A stretch of DNA of 64,000 bases from Echiichthys vipera. Taxonomy: Eukaryota > Chordata > Actinopteri > Perciformes > Trachinidae. Position numbers and translations under genes: made by a program. Below the pieces are notes generated by a model, which had not been told where the DNA came from, did no database searches, and saw nothing but the letters and a program-made list of their open reading frames with translations. This document shows positions 34,900 through 46,662 of this stretch, one piece after another. How positions within the stretch are numbered: the stretch's first letter is position 1; every line of letters starts with the position of its first letter. Where the stretch lies: the NCBI GenBank assembly GCA_963691815.1, contig OY829651.1:19934342-19998341 (forward strand), in the 5' to 3' direction.

Positions 34900-37800
34900 A
34901 TGGTGAAGTATTACTGCTGCGCAGGTTTGCTCAAAAGCACCTGGGACCAAGTTTGTGTTGCCTTCTGGCAACGATATCCCAACCCCTACAGGTGAGGGTG
35001 ATGAGTGAAGTACTAGTCTGGTTACGCGTTTACCTTCCAAATCGCATTGCTGAATAGTTGGGATTTGGTCTCTAATTTGATAAAGATCAACAGTGGTGAA
35101 AAGAGTGTTTAAGCATGTTTTAGTGTACTTGGGCATAGTTTTGAGCTACTTTAGTTCAATATCTTTTATTTCATGGTGCTTAATACTTCTACTCCACTAC
35201 ATTTCAGATGCTATTCCCTTATAATTCTACATATTCAACATGTTAGCATATAGAATATGACACGCTGTCTTTTCCATTAATTACGTAGAAAACAGTTTCA
35301 TAATCAACAGAAAATACAACACCAGAACCCCTGTCACTCCACTCAGCAGCTGGGAAACTTCTGTTGTTCTTGAGGAGCAGTAGCATTGGTCAGCATTACT
35401 GTCAGTGCTTTAAGTGAGGGGGAAAAGAGCCAGTATTCCCCTTAATCACCTGTTGCCGTGTTTATCAGGCAGTACTACATTCCAAATTTCTACAGTGAAT
35501 AAAAGACACTCAGAGAAAATGCTGATTTTCGTGGTGGAAGAAGTACGCAGCAGTAAAGAAGCAATACCACACTGTCGTAAAAGTCCTGCATCCAAAATGT
35601 TACTTAAGTAAAAGTACAAAATTATTAGCTGCAAATTTTACTTCAAGTCAAATCTAAATATCATTAGATTATAATTGATTGATTAATGTAAATATCACGT
35701 TGCAGCTGATAAAAGGTAGGGCACATTTTTATTACTTTTATATACTGCTGTGTAGCTCAATTTACATCACCATATGATTTATTGTAATTTTTTAATTATA
35801 ATTTAAATATTTTTTTATATTATATAACGGTGAGAGCAGAGAGGCAAGCATCACATAGTGCGCCCTGGGTAATGTAGTTTAACATATTTGGAGAGAAAAG
35901 TAAAGGGTTCTGGGAGCTTGTGAGAAGTCTGAGAATGCCGAGAAAAGTCTAGAAGTGGGGGTACTGCGTACCGGACCACTGATTGCTGTACATTCAGTGC
36001 TTGTGAACAGATTTTAATCAGTGTACCAGTACAGTGGACATTTAACAAAAAGCTACCTAAAGCTAACTGTTGCCTCTGCTGGCTGTGGTGCGGTCTCCTC
36101 GCCAATTCACTCTCAGCATACTGTTTAGGATGCTATCCAGGGCTCCAGACTATCTTTTTTCACTAGGAGCACTGTGGTCCCCAACTGAAAATTTTAGGTG
36201 CGCAACCAGAAATTTTAGGGGCACTAACCCCCGGAGTAAGACAGCTGTCAAAAAGATGTGTCCATGATTAAAAGATTTGTCTGTGATTTGAACCATTCGT
36301 ATTCTTAAATAAAAAAGTTGTACACAAACTTCTGCTGTCATACACAAGTCTGAGAAACTGTATGGGTTAGAACTGTTTTTATGTGAGTATGAATCTAAAC
36401 TCTAATAATTAGAGTACAACTCTAATTTCTATGACTACGAAGTCTCCCCTGTGAAAAAGTTTTGAAATGACATCACATAGGTCACAGGCAGGTCACGGGG
36501 TAAAGTAATTGAACTAGTTGTAGAAATTAGAGTTGTACTCAAAGCAGAATTTTGTGTATAACTTTTTTTATTTACGAATACGAATGGTTAGAATCACGGA
36601 CAAATCTTTTAATCATGGACACATCTTTTTGACAGCTGTCTTACTCCATATAACCTCAGCAAGCCGCACACTGGCTACACACTGCCATGGATAAAGGCTG
36701 GCTGCCTTCTTTGGATAGAGTAAAGTCAGTAGAAGTACAATAACACAATCACCAATCCGTTTATTTTTTTGACATTTTCTTTAGAATTTATTTTAGCTAA
36801 ATCTAGCACTATACATTATCAGCATAACATCAGCCACTTTATCATCTCTCCGTCACTCGAAAAGAAGTTCACCCATTCATCACCATTCAAATCTTCTTTG
36901 TGGTTTAATGGCAGTTTGCGGACCAAATTATAAATGCATTAACACCACCTCATGGCCTGGAGTGTGATGCAGTAGATTTGCAGGAAAAATAATACAAGAA
37001 GAAACTACATACTCTCTATTATTCTTGTTACTTGTAAGATGCACTTTCCATGATGTCTCTTCTAACAGATTCCCCAACGTGAACCAATTATGTATGATTC
37101 AGTTGTTTACTAGAGCAAAAAAAATGTTTTCCAAAGCACAAAGCCCTTAGATTTTGTCTCTTAATTTTGCTCTCAAAGTTCACCAGATTGTTGTTTTTTA
37201 ACTTTTAAAATTTACAAAATGTTCTCAATATGTCTTCCACCACCACTGAAGTAGTGTAGATGTTTGCCCAGCCAGCATCGCTGTGGTTACATATTATAGC
37301 TAAAATGATTAGTTGATTAATTAATCGACAGGCAAACATTTAAATAAATGACTAACACTTATTCCAGCTGCACAGTTGTGAATATTTGCTGTTTCTCTTA
37401 GTGTAATAATGCAAATTTATTATTTTGTGACATTGTATGAACTTAAAGATGATAAATTGTCAGAAAGTATTTATAGGCCCTACATAGCCCAGAGGTTTTG
37501 TGTTGTCTTGATCTTTAGCTTTCTGTCTCTCCCACAGTAACCATGTTTTGACTGAGGACATCATTTTCCGAGAGGTTACCCCAACCAACTGCCTCATTTC
37601 CAGACGTCTTTTAACCAAAACAAGCCGAGCGCCTCGCTGGATGGAGCGGTACCTTCCGAAGCACATGGCCAGCTCAGCATACATCATTGAGGACTCTATT
37701 GTGGACCCTCAGAAAAGGACCATGACCACGCTCACATGGAACATCAGCCACGCTCGGCTCATGGTATCCCAGTGTTAGCTTCCATAGGCACCCAGCATTG

Positions 37801-39391
37801 CACAAAGTAATAACATGACCTCATGTTGCTTTTGTTTGTTTTTTCCTTTCTGTCCTAGTCTGTGGAAGAGCGATGCAAGTACCAAATTAATCCTGACAAT
37901 AGCAGCTGGACAGAGATAAAAAGAGAAGCTTGGATCTCTACCACGGTCTATGGACTCTCTAGAGCTATACAGGTCAGTAGAGTAAAGTGGCGTGCCACAC
38001 AACCTAACAGCTCAGGGAAAGTGGTGTGGATCCACCTATCTTTTTTAAGATGCAACAGCTGAAACTGTCTGCCAACACCTATGTGGCTGAAAGATTTCTG
38101 AAAATATCAGAGTGGTCTTTTATTGTTCTCACACTCTGAGAACGTATGTTAGTATGTGATATAGGTTGTTGACACCATTACCGTCTCTGAGTGTTTTTGT
38201 GTTAGTTTACTTTGTGTCTTTTCTTTCCAGGAATTTGGTCTGGCAAGGTTCAAGGCCAGTGTTACAAAGACCATGAAAGGATTTGAATATGTGCTGTCCA
38301 AAATGCAAGGTAAATTGTCACCAATAACTACATCAGTATAGGGGTGTCACGATTATCTGTGATTCAACTTCCAATTTTAAGGTCATGATTCCATTCAGTT
38401 TTTGATTTTTAAAATTTTTTCCCAACACTGACAGCTATGCCGTATAAGTGGAAAGGCTATGGAGTCTTGGTTTGTAAAGGTCAACAGATCATTGGTTTTA
38501 TGCCATGACAACACATTTGCATTTCAAGTTCTTCTTTAAAACGATGGGCTACATGATACTACGTGTGATATGACCGCCATACTTTTTTGTACCACACTGA
38601 GGCCATATGTTCATATTTAAATGATTATTTTAAAATGGAGGAATTGTCCATCGTGCTTCTGATTTCAATAATTGAAATTGAAAGTCTATTTCGATCAATT
38701 TTTGATTTAGACTTGAAACTACATCAATAACTAGTGCATTGCATTAATTGCTGGAACAAAGGCAGTGTTTATTTGACTAGCAACACATGCTTTTTTTTCA
38801 TAGATAAGTCAAAATACTTGCAATAAAAAAGGAACGATTAAGAAGCACAAGCACTGTGATGCTAGTCAGATTGTTAGGATTCAGGTTAGCAGTTGTAAAG
38901 TACAAGATGGACAAATTTGGTTTCATAAGAAACAGTACAGTTAAGAAAAAGCTCTTCACTTACTGGCCTATGATTTGCATTTATAGGAAGACTGTCTGTG
39001 TATTAAAATCTGTAAAATTGTAAAAAAAATAAAGGTAAGTAAAATATATTTGTTTGGTATTTCAATTGTATCGACCACACGTTTCCTGTCAAAGCAAAAA
39101 TCCTTGTCAATGGCACACAATTATATGAATATTCAAATGTTATGCAAATGTTTGTAGTTTCACACAATTCAGAACTATGAAGCGATGGCATAGGTTTTCT
39201 AGAACTACATGTATATACACTACATGTATCTCCACTGATATTATAACCCATATGTTATGACTTTTGTAGGTGAAACTCCATCTAGAACCTTAACAGAAAC
39301 TGCTACGGAGCGAGCAAGAGAGACGGCACTGGCAGCTAAGGAGAAAGCCAAAGACCTCGCCTCACAGGCCCAGAAAAAACAATATGTGTGA
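34900..39391 (+). CDS. prelid1: PRELI domain-containing protein 1, mitochondrial phosphatidic acid carrier
   Basis: Five coding exons, 34900-34991, 37538-37763, 37859-37972, 38231-38309 and 39270-39391 (92+226+114+79+122 = 633 nt), give 210 aa; human PRELID1 is about 219. Residues 1-170 are a PRELI/MSF1 domain with QRYPNPYSNHVLTED, VTPTNCLISRRLLTK and EFGLARFKASVTKTMKGFE, nearly as in human. The tail is a short Ala/Lys/Glu-rich helix with LEA-like character (ETALAAKEKAKDLA). In the known system PRELID1 pairs with TRIAP1 in the mitochondrial intermembrane space and moves phosphatidic acid to the inner membrane for cardiolipin synthesis. The N-terminus (YYCCAGLLKSTW) differs somewhat from human. 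All introns are GT-AG; introns 1 and 4 are enlarged by repeats. Confidence 0.95.
35120..35640 (+). repeat. Second copy of the TACTT-rich dispersed repeat, in prelid1 intron 1
   Basis: ACTTCTACTCCACTACATTTCAGA near 35190 and GTCCTGCATCCAAAATGTTACTTAAGTAAAAGTAC near 35585 are characteristic words of the family also present at 12810-13325. The middle is diverged or replaced. Confidence 0.55.
36233..36647. mobile_element. Fold-back MITE with about 105-bp terminal inverted repeats, in prelid1 intron 1
   Basis: The left arm (36233-36336) starts GGAGTAAGACAGCTGTCAAA. The right arm (36543-36647) is its reverse complement with about seven differences counted by eye. The symmetry resumes inside: AGAGTACAACTCTAATTTCTA near 36412 pairs with AGAAATTAGAGTTGTACTC near 36520. 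The left half carries an extra segment of about 70 bp between these blocks. Non-coding. Confidence 0.82.
38338..38760. repeat. Possible hAT-like MITE remnant in prelid1 intron 4
   Basis: TATAGGGGTGTCACGATT at about 38338 resembles a fish hAT terminus, followed by GTGATTCAACTTCCAATTTT. A similar TTTCGATCAATTTTTGATTTAGA lies near 38690. A clear right terminus and target duplication were not found. Confidence 0.35.
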
Positions 39392-40345
39392 TGGGGAGCT
39401 GCATAGATCATCACTTCTTTTGCCACTGACACTGGGACAGATTTATCTTTACCCTCCCCTCATGGTTCAGTTGAGCATTGGGGTAAGACAAATCGATCCT
39501 GGTCATAGGTAGACACCTGACCTCTATGAGGAAGCCTACAGCTGAAATGGTGGGTGGACCATAAAAGGCCTGAGCTGGGTTCAAGAGCCTGTTCCAGCCT
39601 CCGGGAATATATTGTACCTTTGATACCAGATCATCTCAGCATTTACTGTACCATCAGTATGGGTGCCATGTAATAATTATATAGCACTTACCTACCTTTT
39701 GTTCAACCTTTGTGCCCATCAACAATGTTTACCTTTTACTCTGTTCCTTAACACTATGTCATGTTACTTTGTAATAATTCTGATTATTGACAGCTTTTTG
39801 TTCATAAGATAAGGGAAGCTTACCATGAAATACCTTATTACAGGCCTTAAAGATTTCAGGCATAGAGCAGTTTTATATTCGTATAATATTCAATACACTG
39901 TACACATTTCCTCCTGGACAAATTTCCAGGCCCACAAATCATTTCTTGTTTTAACCCCTGTCGTTAATGCAAATCCTTTTTTATGATTTACTGCAGTTTT
40001 ATGTTTTGTCATAATCATGCTATCTTTTAGTCAGTGTCACCAATCACAGCTTAATCATCCCACCAAGACTGATTGCTTCAAGTTGAAGTTCCCTGACTGG
40101 ACAAGTGTCCATATTGTGGGCAGTCATAGCACAATGAGAAGAACTTATACTAACTTGTAGTAAGATCTGGTTGCAGTTGACATCATTGTCTTCACCTATT
40201 TTTAAGAATGTGTGTATAAAGGCAAACATGTTACCTTGTAATTTACATTCAACTTAGGTCTGGTGATGCAACCCTTGCAACAATGTGCTCTTACTGTATC
40301 AGTTAAATATCATCTTGTCAATAAATGGACGGTTCCTTTATAACC
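39392..40345 (+). other. prelid1 3' UTR with poly(A) signal
   Basis: No coding frame. AATAAA at 40320-40325 is the best candidate for the poly(A) signal of prelid1, giving a 3' UTR of about 0.95 kb. Confidence 0.5.
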
Positions 40346-41270
40346 ATCATGCTGTGATGTCTTTGAATAAGTGAAATCTCCTGGGGACCGAACACCCAGA
40401 AGGGGCTGCAGGATGAATCTGAGGGGTTTAGTGATGGGCAAAAATAAACAAATATTTTTTTAATGACCTTTTTTTTTAGTGTGTGGTAAATACCTGGTCC
40501 GCCAGTCGAACGTACCAAACGCTCATTCATCCCTGTTTCCCACTCATACTACCTGTTTACTTGCTGTTATCGTAGGGTAGGTTACTGCTCACGTTGCCTG
40601 TTACAGTCGCTCAAAACATAAGTGGGACGATCGGTGAATGAGCAGGAATCATTGTCTCAAATGACGATGTCAATAAATGACACAAGTCTTGACCACCGGG
40701 TAGCTACTCTCTGAACTGGACCATAAACCGTTCTGTGGGACAATGGGAAAAGAAGTGGGAACTCTGCAACTTGCTCAGGAAAAAAAATAAATCAGTGCAA
40801 TCAAATCACATTTCTGTTATATAGTTTACATAGCCTACATATGAGTGGGATGCTGAACCAATGCATTAAAATGAACGTTTTATCTTTAATAATGTAAACT
40901 TATACACGATAAGGGGTAATACATTGAAGAAGGTGAAGGTTTTGGGGGGTGGGTAGCACTAGCTGTTGACCGCAAAGGAGTATAATGGAAAAACTGATGC
41001 CTTTATATTCAAAAAGTTTCAAAGCTAGGAACAAATCGATACACACATCAACATAAAGGCACCGATTCTGTGAAAACAATACGTTTGCCAATTACTAAAG
41101 GGAAAGTTAGATCTTTGATGTGTTTGAGAGAGAGAACTATTGTGGAGACGGCTCACAAACAGGCAGTACTTTCACGGGATCACAAGCATAAAGGAAGTTG
41201 GTAGTTTGAGTTTCATCATAGCCAATGAAAAGATACAAATGATCAGAAGCAGCTCATAAATATAGAAAAT
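40346..41270. other. Convergent intergenic interval between prelid1 and mxd3
   Basis: AGTGATGGGCAAAAAT near 40432 resembles a hAT-type terminus but no partner was found. In mammals RAB24 lies near PRELID1 and MXD3; no RAB-type GTPase motifs (GxxxxGKS, DTAGQE, NKxD) are seen in this interval. Confidence 0.4.
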
Positions 41271-41271
41271 A

Positions 41272-42448
41272 TTTATTCAATAAAAAAAAGCTTACACCAT
41301 TACAAAAATGCTACATTATGTTGCTGGGCGGAGAGACAGATGAATGCATACATACTATTAAAAAGGTAATAAGGCATCTTGCATATACAAAAGTGAAGGG
41401 AAAAAGCACCTTCAATTATTAAATATATAGCAATGAAAATGATATACTTGTAATAAAGCATAAGTTGCATAATTACTACAAGTAGACATGACCTGTCTGA
41501 CTGGTGAATTTCTTGCATGCATAATTGACATTTATATGCACAAGCAGTGAAGTGTACAGTGGTGATAATGAACACTTCTAAGTAGCACCGCTCTCTCCAT
41601 AGGCTCTCACATAATACAGGCATCACAATTCTTGCACTTGATCACAGACTGAATTGTGTAAAAATATGTCAAATTAATATTTGCCACAGTCACTTAATTA
41701 CCAGATATCGATGTGCAAATATGACCAGTTCATTTCTGTTCACTGTTTTCGTTTTGATATATACCCATAATCTTTTGGAGACAAAACAAGTGCAATGTGT
41801 GGACGTTTTGTGCAACAGAAGAAAAAAATACATGACGGAACTCACATAATAGAACAATACAAAACATAGCACAGATTAATGTTTAAGTGCATGCTACACG
41901 TGGCATTTCTGAAATATTAACTTAGTGCTAACGGAAAGCTGTACGGAATACTAGACCAAATCTGATTTAAGGCAGAATTCGGTATAGACATAGTGTGGTA
42001 AAGAATAAGTTAAGAGGTTTGAATAAAAAGCACTTATTTGGTTCTTTTAAAAGCCTGTCAAGACAAATTGATAAAGATGAATGAGTAGAACAGAATCATC
42101 AAGTTACAGACACGTCGTGGCTGAGGAAAGAAATGCCATTAATGATGCCAGAAAATATATATATATATATATGCATAATGTTCCACCCCAGCCCAGTGAA
42201 TTTTTTTTACTGCTATTCAGTGCAAATGAACACAGCTCATTAATATCATTGTGGTTTACGTTGTAGTCTGACATCATTTGCAAGAAGAATGTCAGAAATT
42301 ATTCCTTTTGTAACAAAAAAAATACTTTTTTTAGTTGTACAGTAACATTTCTTCATGCTCCCTCTTCCTGTGTTGGCTTGATTTTGGAATGTTTTTCTCC
42401 TCTTCCTATGCACCCGGTGACAATAGATGTGATACCGTGTTACTGCTG
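41272..42448 (-). other. Likely mxd3 3' UTR
   Basis: AT-rich sequence downstream of the mxd3 stop. A minus-strand AATAAA (TTTATT at 41272-41277) is a candidate poly(A) signal, giving a 3' UTR of about 1.2 kb. A TA dinucleotide tract lies at 42154-42172. Confidence 0.45.
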
Positions 42449-45135
42449 TCATAGCCAGGCTTTGTCCATGCTGGAGTAACAGTGGTCGGCATCAGTGTGC
42501 GTAATGCTCAGTCCGTCAGAGTCCACACAGTCAAACACGATGCTCTCCACATCAACCTCCACATCCTCTGTGAGGTAAAAAAAAAAAGGTCAAATCCATT
42601 AGCGGAAGGAAATATGAGAAACTATCACACACACAGAATAAAATCACAGAATATCAAATGAATGTTCGATGTATCTCAACTCTTCAGAGGTGTAAAACAA
42701 AAAAACTCAACTATTTAAATGATTTAACTTTAAATTATTAATTTGCACAATAGAATTTGTATGACAACAAAATGTAAGAGAGACCATTTGTATGATTAAG
42801 AAAAAGCCTTTATGCATATAGCCTTTTCTGGAACTCCCAATTCCCATTAAGACCAGAATTAAAGTGGTTTGACTCAAGGTTATAATTGTTTTTTTTGTTT
42901 TTTTAAAAGGTTTAGCTTTAAGATATTTAATTTCATTCTTCTTTAAAAAAAAAAAAAGAAGGTTAAGTTGCCAGGTACAATGTCTAGCTACATACACATA
43001 AAACTTACATGTTAGGAGAATTGCTTAGTGTTTAATCTTCATGCTACTTTAGTGTCCGATGTAAATAACAGCGTCATCTCCTGGAATGTCAAGTCCGTTC
43101 ATTTTGTGTGGTTCGACGTTACAAGAGTCGACAGAAATCGACGTGGCTTCCTTTTTTCAGAAGTGAAATATTAGCTGAAAAAGTTCAACTGAAATGAATT
43201 TACTTTCATTTGTACTCTAATTTGTTGTTGTAACCAGGCAATATCCCTTCAGTTAAGTTTTTGTTTTGTTTCAGTTCACTAAAAATATTTTTCGCTGCTT
43301 ATTTTCATTTAAGTTTCACTTTTAATTTACTAGAATAACCTTGGTTTGAATGTCAGAGAATAATGCTCAAAATAATCACAGGTTGCACTTCTTGAAACAA
43401 AACCTTTCATCACACTTTAAGCTAGAAAGCAAGGCTAAGCATTACTGTGCCTGTGCCTAGGTGGGACCCTTCTTGTGTCTGACAGACGTACCTCTGTCTG
43501 AGTCCGACCTCTCGGACGACATGGTCGACCCCTGACTGTCGTTCCTCATCCTCTCTGAGCCTCTCTGCAGCTGCTCCAGCCGAACCCGCAGCTCTCTCTG
43601 CTCCCAGCGCAGGCGGCCCTTCATCTTCTCTGCGCGCTCATCCTGCTCCTGCAGCTTCTGCGATGAGGAAGCAGAGAGACAGACAAGTGAGCGGTGTACT
43701 AAAAAAGTAGCGTAAAACCCTCAGGTAAGCATTTGGAGACAACCGAGTGCCGTTGGGAAATCCACACAAACGGGACAATAACTCTCGACTAGGACTTCTA
43801 TCAGTATGATGCTATGGTTTCGTGCCTACCTTTATGTGGAGTTGGGCTCGCCTCAGCAGGTTGAGCGTGGTGTTCCTCATTGAGTCGGACGACAGAGGGA
43901 CTTGCTTCTTGAGCTGCTCCAGGCAGTGCCTCAGCTGAGCTCGTCTACAAAAGGACAACAACAGACAACAGACGCTGTTAATCCAAGTGAAGATAGGGTG
44001 ATTGTTGCTTACTCTCTCAAACTGTGATCACAATAACAAGTGTATTTTGCTACGATAAACAGAAAATGGGATATCATTGTTTATCATGACAAAATATTCC
44101 TTACCTGTTTTTTTCCAGCTCGTTGTGAACCGACCTACAGACAGAAAGAGAGTTTGTTAAGATATTAAATACATGCATGACAAGAAACTGCGGCATGGCC
44201 ATGTTTGTATCTGTTCATGCTTTTGTGAGGTGTTAAACTAGTTCTTTGTCAAATTGAAATTTCACAACCACACCCTCTTGTCAGTTGTCTGTTATGCAAT
44301 GTATTCACCTATTTCCACCACCAGCAGCAGATATCTTTTTGCTCTTCTGTTTGCTTCTCTTGTCAGAGTGATCTGGGCTGAGAGGCAGGACTGAAGCATA
44401 TCCATGTTCTGCCTCTGTGCAGGAATACATAAAAAAAAAAAAATACATCACCGCTGTGAAAGAAAATAGCCTGAAATTCAATCGTATCAATGTTAAAAGC
44501 AAATCTTCCCCATCGTTAACGTGAGTCAACCAAAGTGCTACACATCGACATACACAGTTATTCCCTTCGTCTATTGTCTCGCCCTACTTTTTAAGCTGAG
44601 GAGGACAAAAGCAGCCGACTGCTGTCATCAGCTGGACGTTTTGTGTTTTGGCGCCATCACACTCGCCACCTATTATACAACTACTTTCTGCAGCCTCATA
44701 CACAACAATAACACAATACGATGCCTGCCGTGTGTAAATAATAACTGCATAGTATTTGTCTCACTTTCGTTCACCGTAAGGAGCTTTCACCGCCGCCCGG
44801 GGCTCATATTCAAATTGATCCAGATTGGCGCCTTTGAGTACAATGATGTGACGGGTATGTAGGTCACTGAGTCAAATGGGAAAGCTCGCCTCAACTCAAC
44901 TTAAAGCGAGATTTTTAAGGATTTCTCGAATAGCTGCATTGTATTAAGTATCTACGTTATGTCTTGCATGGATAGTTGCAGTCGCTTCATTGTGCATTTT
45001 GTTGTTTTGACAATAATCAACTTCCTCCCCGTTAGACTGACAGCTATCGTGACAAAAACTCTTACCTCGCTCTCTTCTCTCCAGAAACTCAGCAGCCCGA
45101 AGGAGCACCTGGATGTTGCAAACGTGTCCGTCCAT
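42449..45135 (-). CDS. mxd3: MAX dimerization protein 3, bHLH-zipper repressor
   Basis: Six coding exons on the minus strand, 45066-45135, 44309-44414, 44105-44134, 43830-43944, 43492-43657 and 42449-42567 (70+106+30+115+166+119 = 606 nt), give 201 aa against about 206 in human. The Sin3-interaction helix is at residues 7-24 (NIQVLLRAAEFLERRERE). The basic-HLH begins at about 59 (SVHNELEKNRRAQLR) and runs into a leucine zipper at about 107-140. A Ser-acidic patch (SSERSDSDRE, then DVEVDVESIVF) and the AWL terminus match the family. It dimerises with MAX on CACGTG E-boxes and recruits SIN3/HDAC to oppose MYC. It is convergent with prelid1 and divergent from fam193b. Two CACGTG boxes lie about 150 bp upstream of its start codon. 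Confidence 0.95.
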
Positions 45136-45360
45136 TATTATGGTTTGTTTAGACTAAAACAACCGAGGTTAAACAAATCTACTGTGTGCGGTGTACGCGG
45201 CAGCAGCCTGAAGTAGATGAAGCTGTGTCTGTGTCTAAATCTTACGTCCTAAACACACAGAGCCCCGACACTGACGCTGCATTCACGTGTTCCACGTGAA
45301 CTCGGATTTAAGACGACTGTCATAATTACGACCCGGTGGGAATCAAGTTTGTCGGATAAC
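45136..45360 (-). promoter_or_regulatory. mxd3 5' flank with paired CACGTG E-boxes
   Basis: Two canonical E-boxes, 45284-45289 and 45293-45298, are separated by 3 bp inside the near-palindrome TTCACGTGTTCCACGTGAA. They lie 149-163 bp upstream of the mxd3 start codon. They are the binding sequence of MYC/MAX/MXD dimers, so auto- or cross-regulation is plausible but inferred. The flanking words hint that this might belong to a dispersed repeat, which I could not confirm. Confidence 0.5.
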
Positions 45361-45955
45361 AAGTAAAACGATTAAGGAATTGCCTTTTTATAGTCTCGTA
45401 AACACTATTAACGTAAAAATTATGTGGTAATTATATTATAATGGGTCCATGCATGGGTCATAATGCCACATTTAGCCTACGATGGCAATATTTCTGAAAG
45501 CATTTGAAGGCGTCACAGACAAACGTAAAACAAGCCCCCCTCCCCTCTCTTCTCCTCTCATAGCGCCTTTATTTTTAGATAATTTATTATTTTTGGCTGG
45601 TTTACTATATTGACATGGACTTGATTAATATTGGCATGTGCTTATGAGTATCTGCCTCTTTTGTATGAAAACATAAAACAACACAGTTTATAAGATGATC
45701 GTCTGTGAGTTAGTTGTACAAAAATGTATTTTCGCATAGTATGTGTTTTTCTTATGTTTTGTCTTACTTACATGTGTGAATGTGTGGAAAAAATATACAT
45801 ATATACCTCAACTCCAGCCTACATCCATCATTTTTACAGTTACATTTGCATTTTTTCAACGTGAGACTGTCTGCAGACAGCATGACAACAAAAGCATATT
45901 TATTTAACTATCATAAATGATGTGCTGCTTAATAAATATGTTGGAACATCTGTAA

Positions 45956-46367
45956 GGAGGGCTAAACATGACTTAAGTCTCGACAAATAAATACGAAACT
46001 AAATGTATAAATTAAAAAATATATATATATATATATATAATATAAATGCATAAATAAATGCATGACTAAATGGGACCTCCTACCTCATTAACATATGGAC
46101 ACAGAAATAAATGAACACAAATGTAGAAATAAATGCAAAGCTATAAATACATGTTTATTTATTTATTTGTACATTTGTTTATGCATGTATTTGTGTATTC
46201 ATGTATGTATGCATTTGTTCATCATTGTATTTATTTATACATTGATTCGTGCGTTAATTCATTTATTTTTTATTTCAGCATTTTTCTTTATTTATTCCTG
46301 TATTTATTCATACATTTATTTATGCATTGATTTGTTAAGAATACATTTAAATCATGTTTAGTCCTCC
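45956..46367. mobile_element. Fold-back MITE of ATTT/AAAT units between mxd3 and fam193b
   Basis: The ends are GGAGGGCTAAACATGACTT (left) and, on the other strand, GGAGGACTAAACATGATTT (right). Inside, the left half is full of ATAAATG/AAATAAAT words and the right half of CATTTAT/ATTTATTT words, switching at about 46150. The whole 412 bp could fold on itself. An AT dinucleotide run lies at 46017-46039. It ends about 300 bp before the fam193b start codon. No protein is encoded. Confidence 0.75.
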
Positions 46368-46399
46368 ACAGAACGCTAAGAAAGTGGGAGGAGAGGATT

Positions 46400-46662
46400 G
46401 CCCTCACTAAACATGGCGGCGTCTGGCTTCACCGCCCGCGTCAGGTTTCAGTCGTAGTCTCAGTGTGGTAAGTGAAGCCTCGATGCCAGCAGTATCTTTA
46501 ACCTATGAACTCCTGAGTGTGCCAGTCCTCCGCCATATTGACTGTTGTCTTGACTGGAGGAGATAGAGAACATTTGAGGTCCGAGAAGAAACGAAAGTCT
46601 GCTCTCCAAAATAATTGAAACTGGTGCAAACTTGGCCAAAGCGTGTTATAAACACCACCGTG
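46400..46662 (+). promoter_or_regulatory. fam193b promoter and 5' UTR region
   Basis: CpG-bearing sequence (GGCGGCGTC, CACCGCCCGCGTCAGG) just upstream of the start codon. An in-frame ATG at 46615 precedes the chosen one; the start at 46663 (GTGATGGCG) gives MARKKSK, which resembles the basic N-terminus of human FAM193B. No TATA box is evident. Confidence 0.45.

Noticed and set aside
40320..42448. A rab24 gene between prelid1 and mxd3 as in mammals
   Set aside because: No GTPase motifs in any frame; the interval looks like two 3' UTRs and repeats.
46095..46361. 88-codon Tyr/Ile/Leu-rich frame resembling a membrane protein
   Set aside because: It is a translation of the ATTT repeat in the fold-back MITE at 45956-46367.
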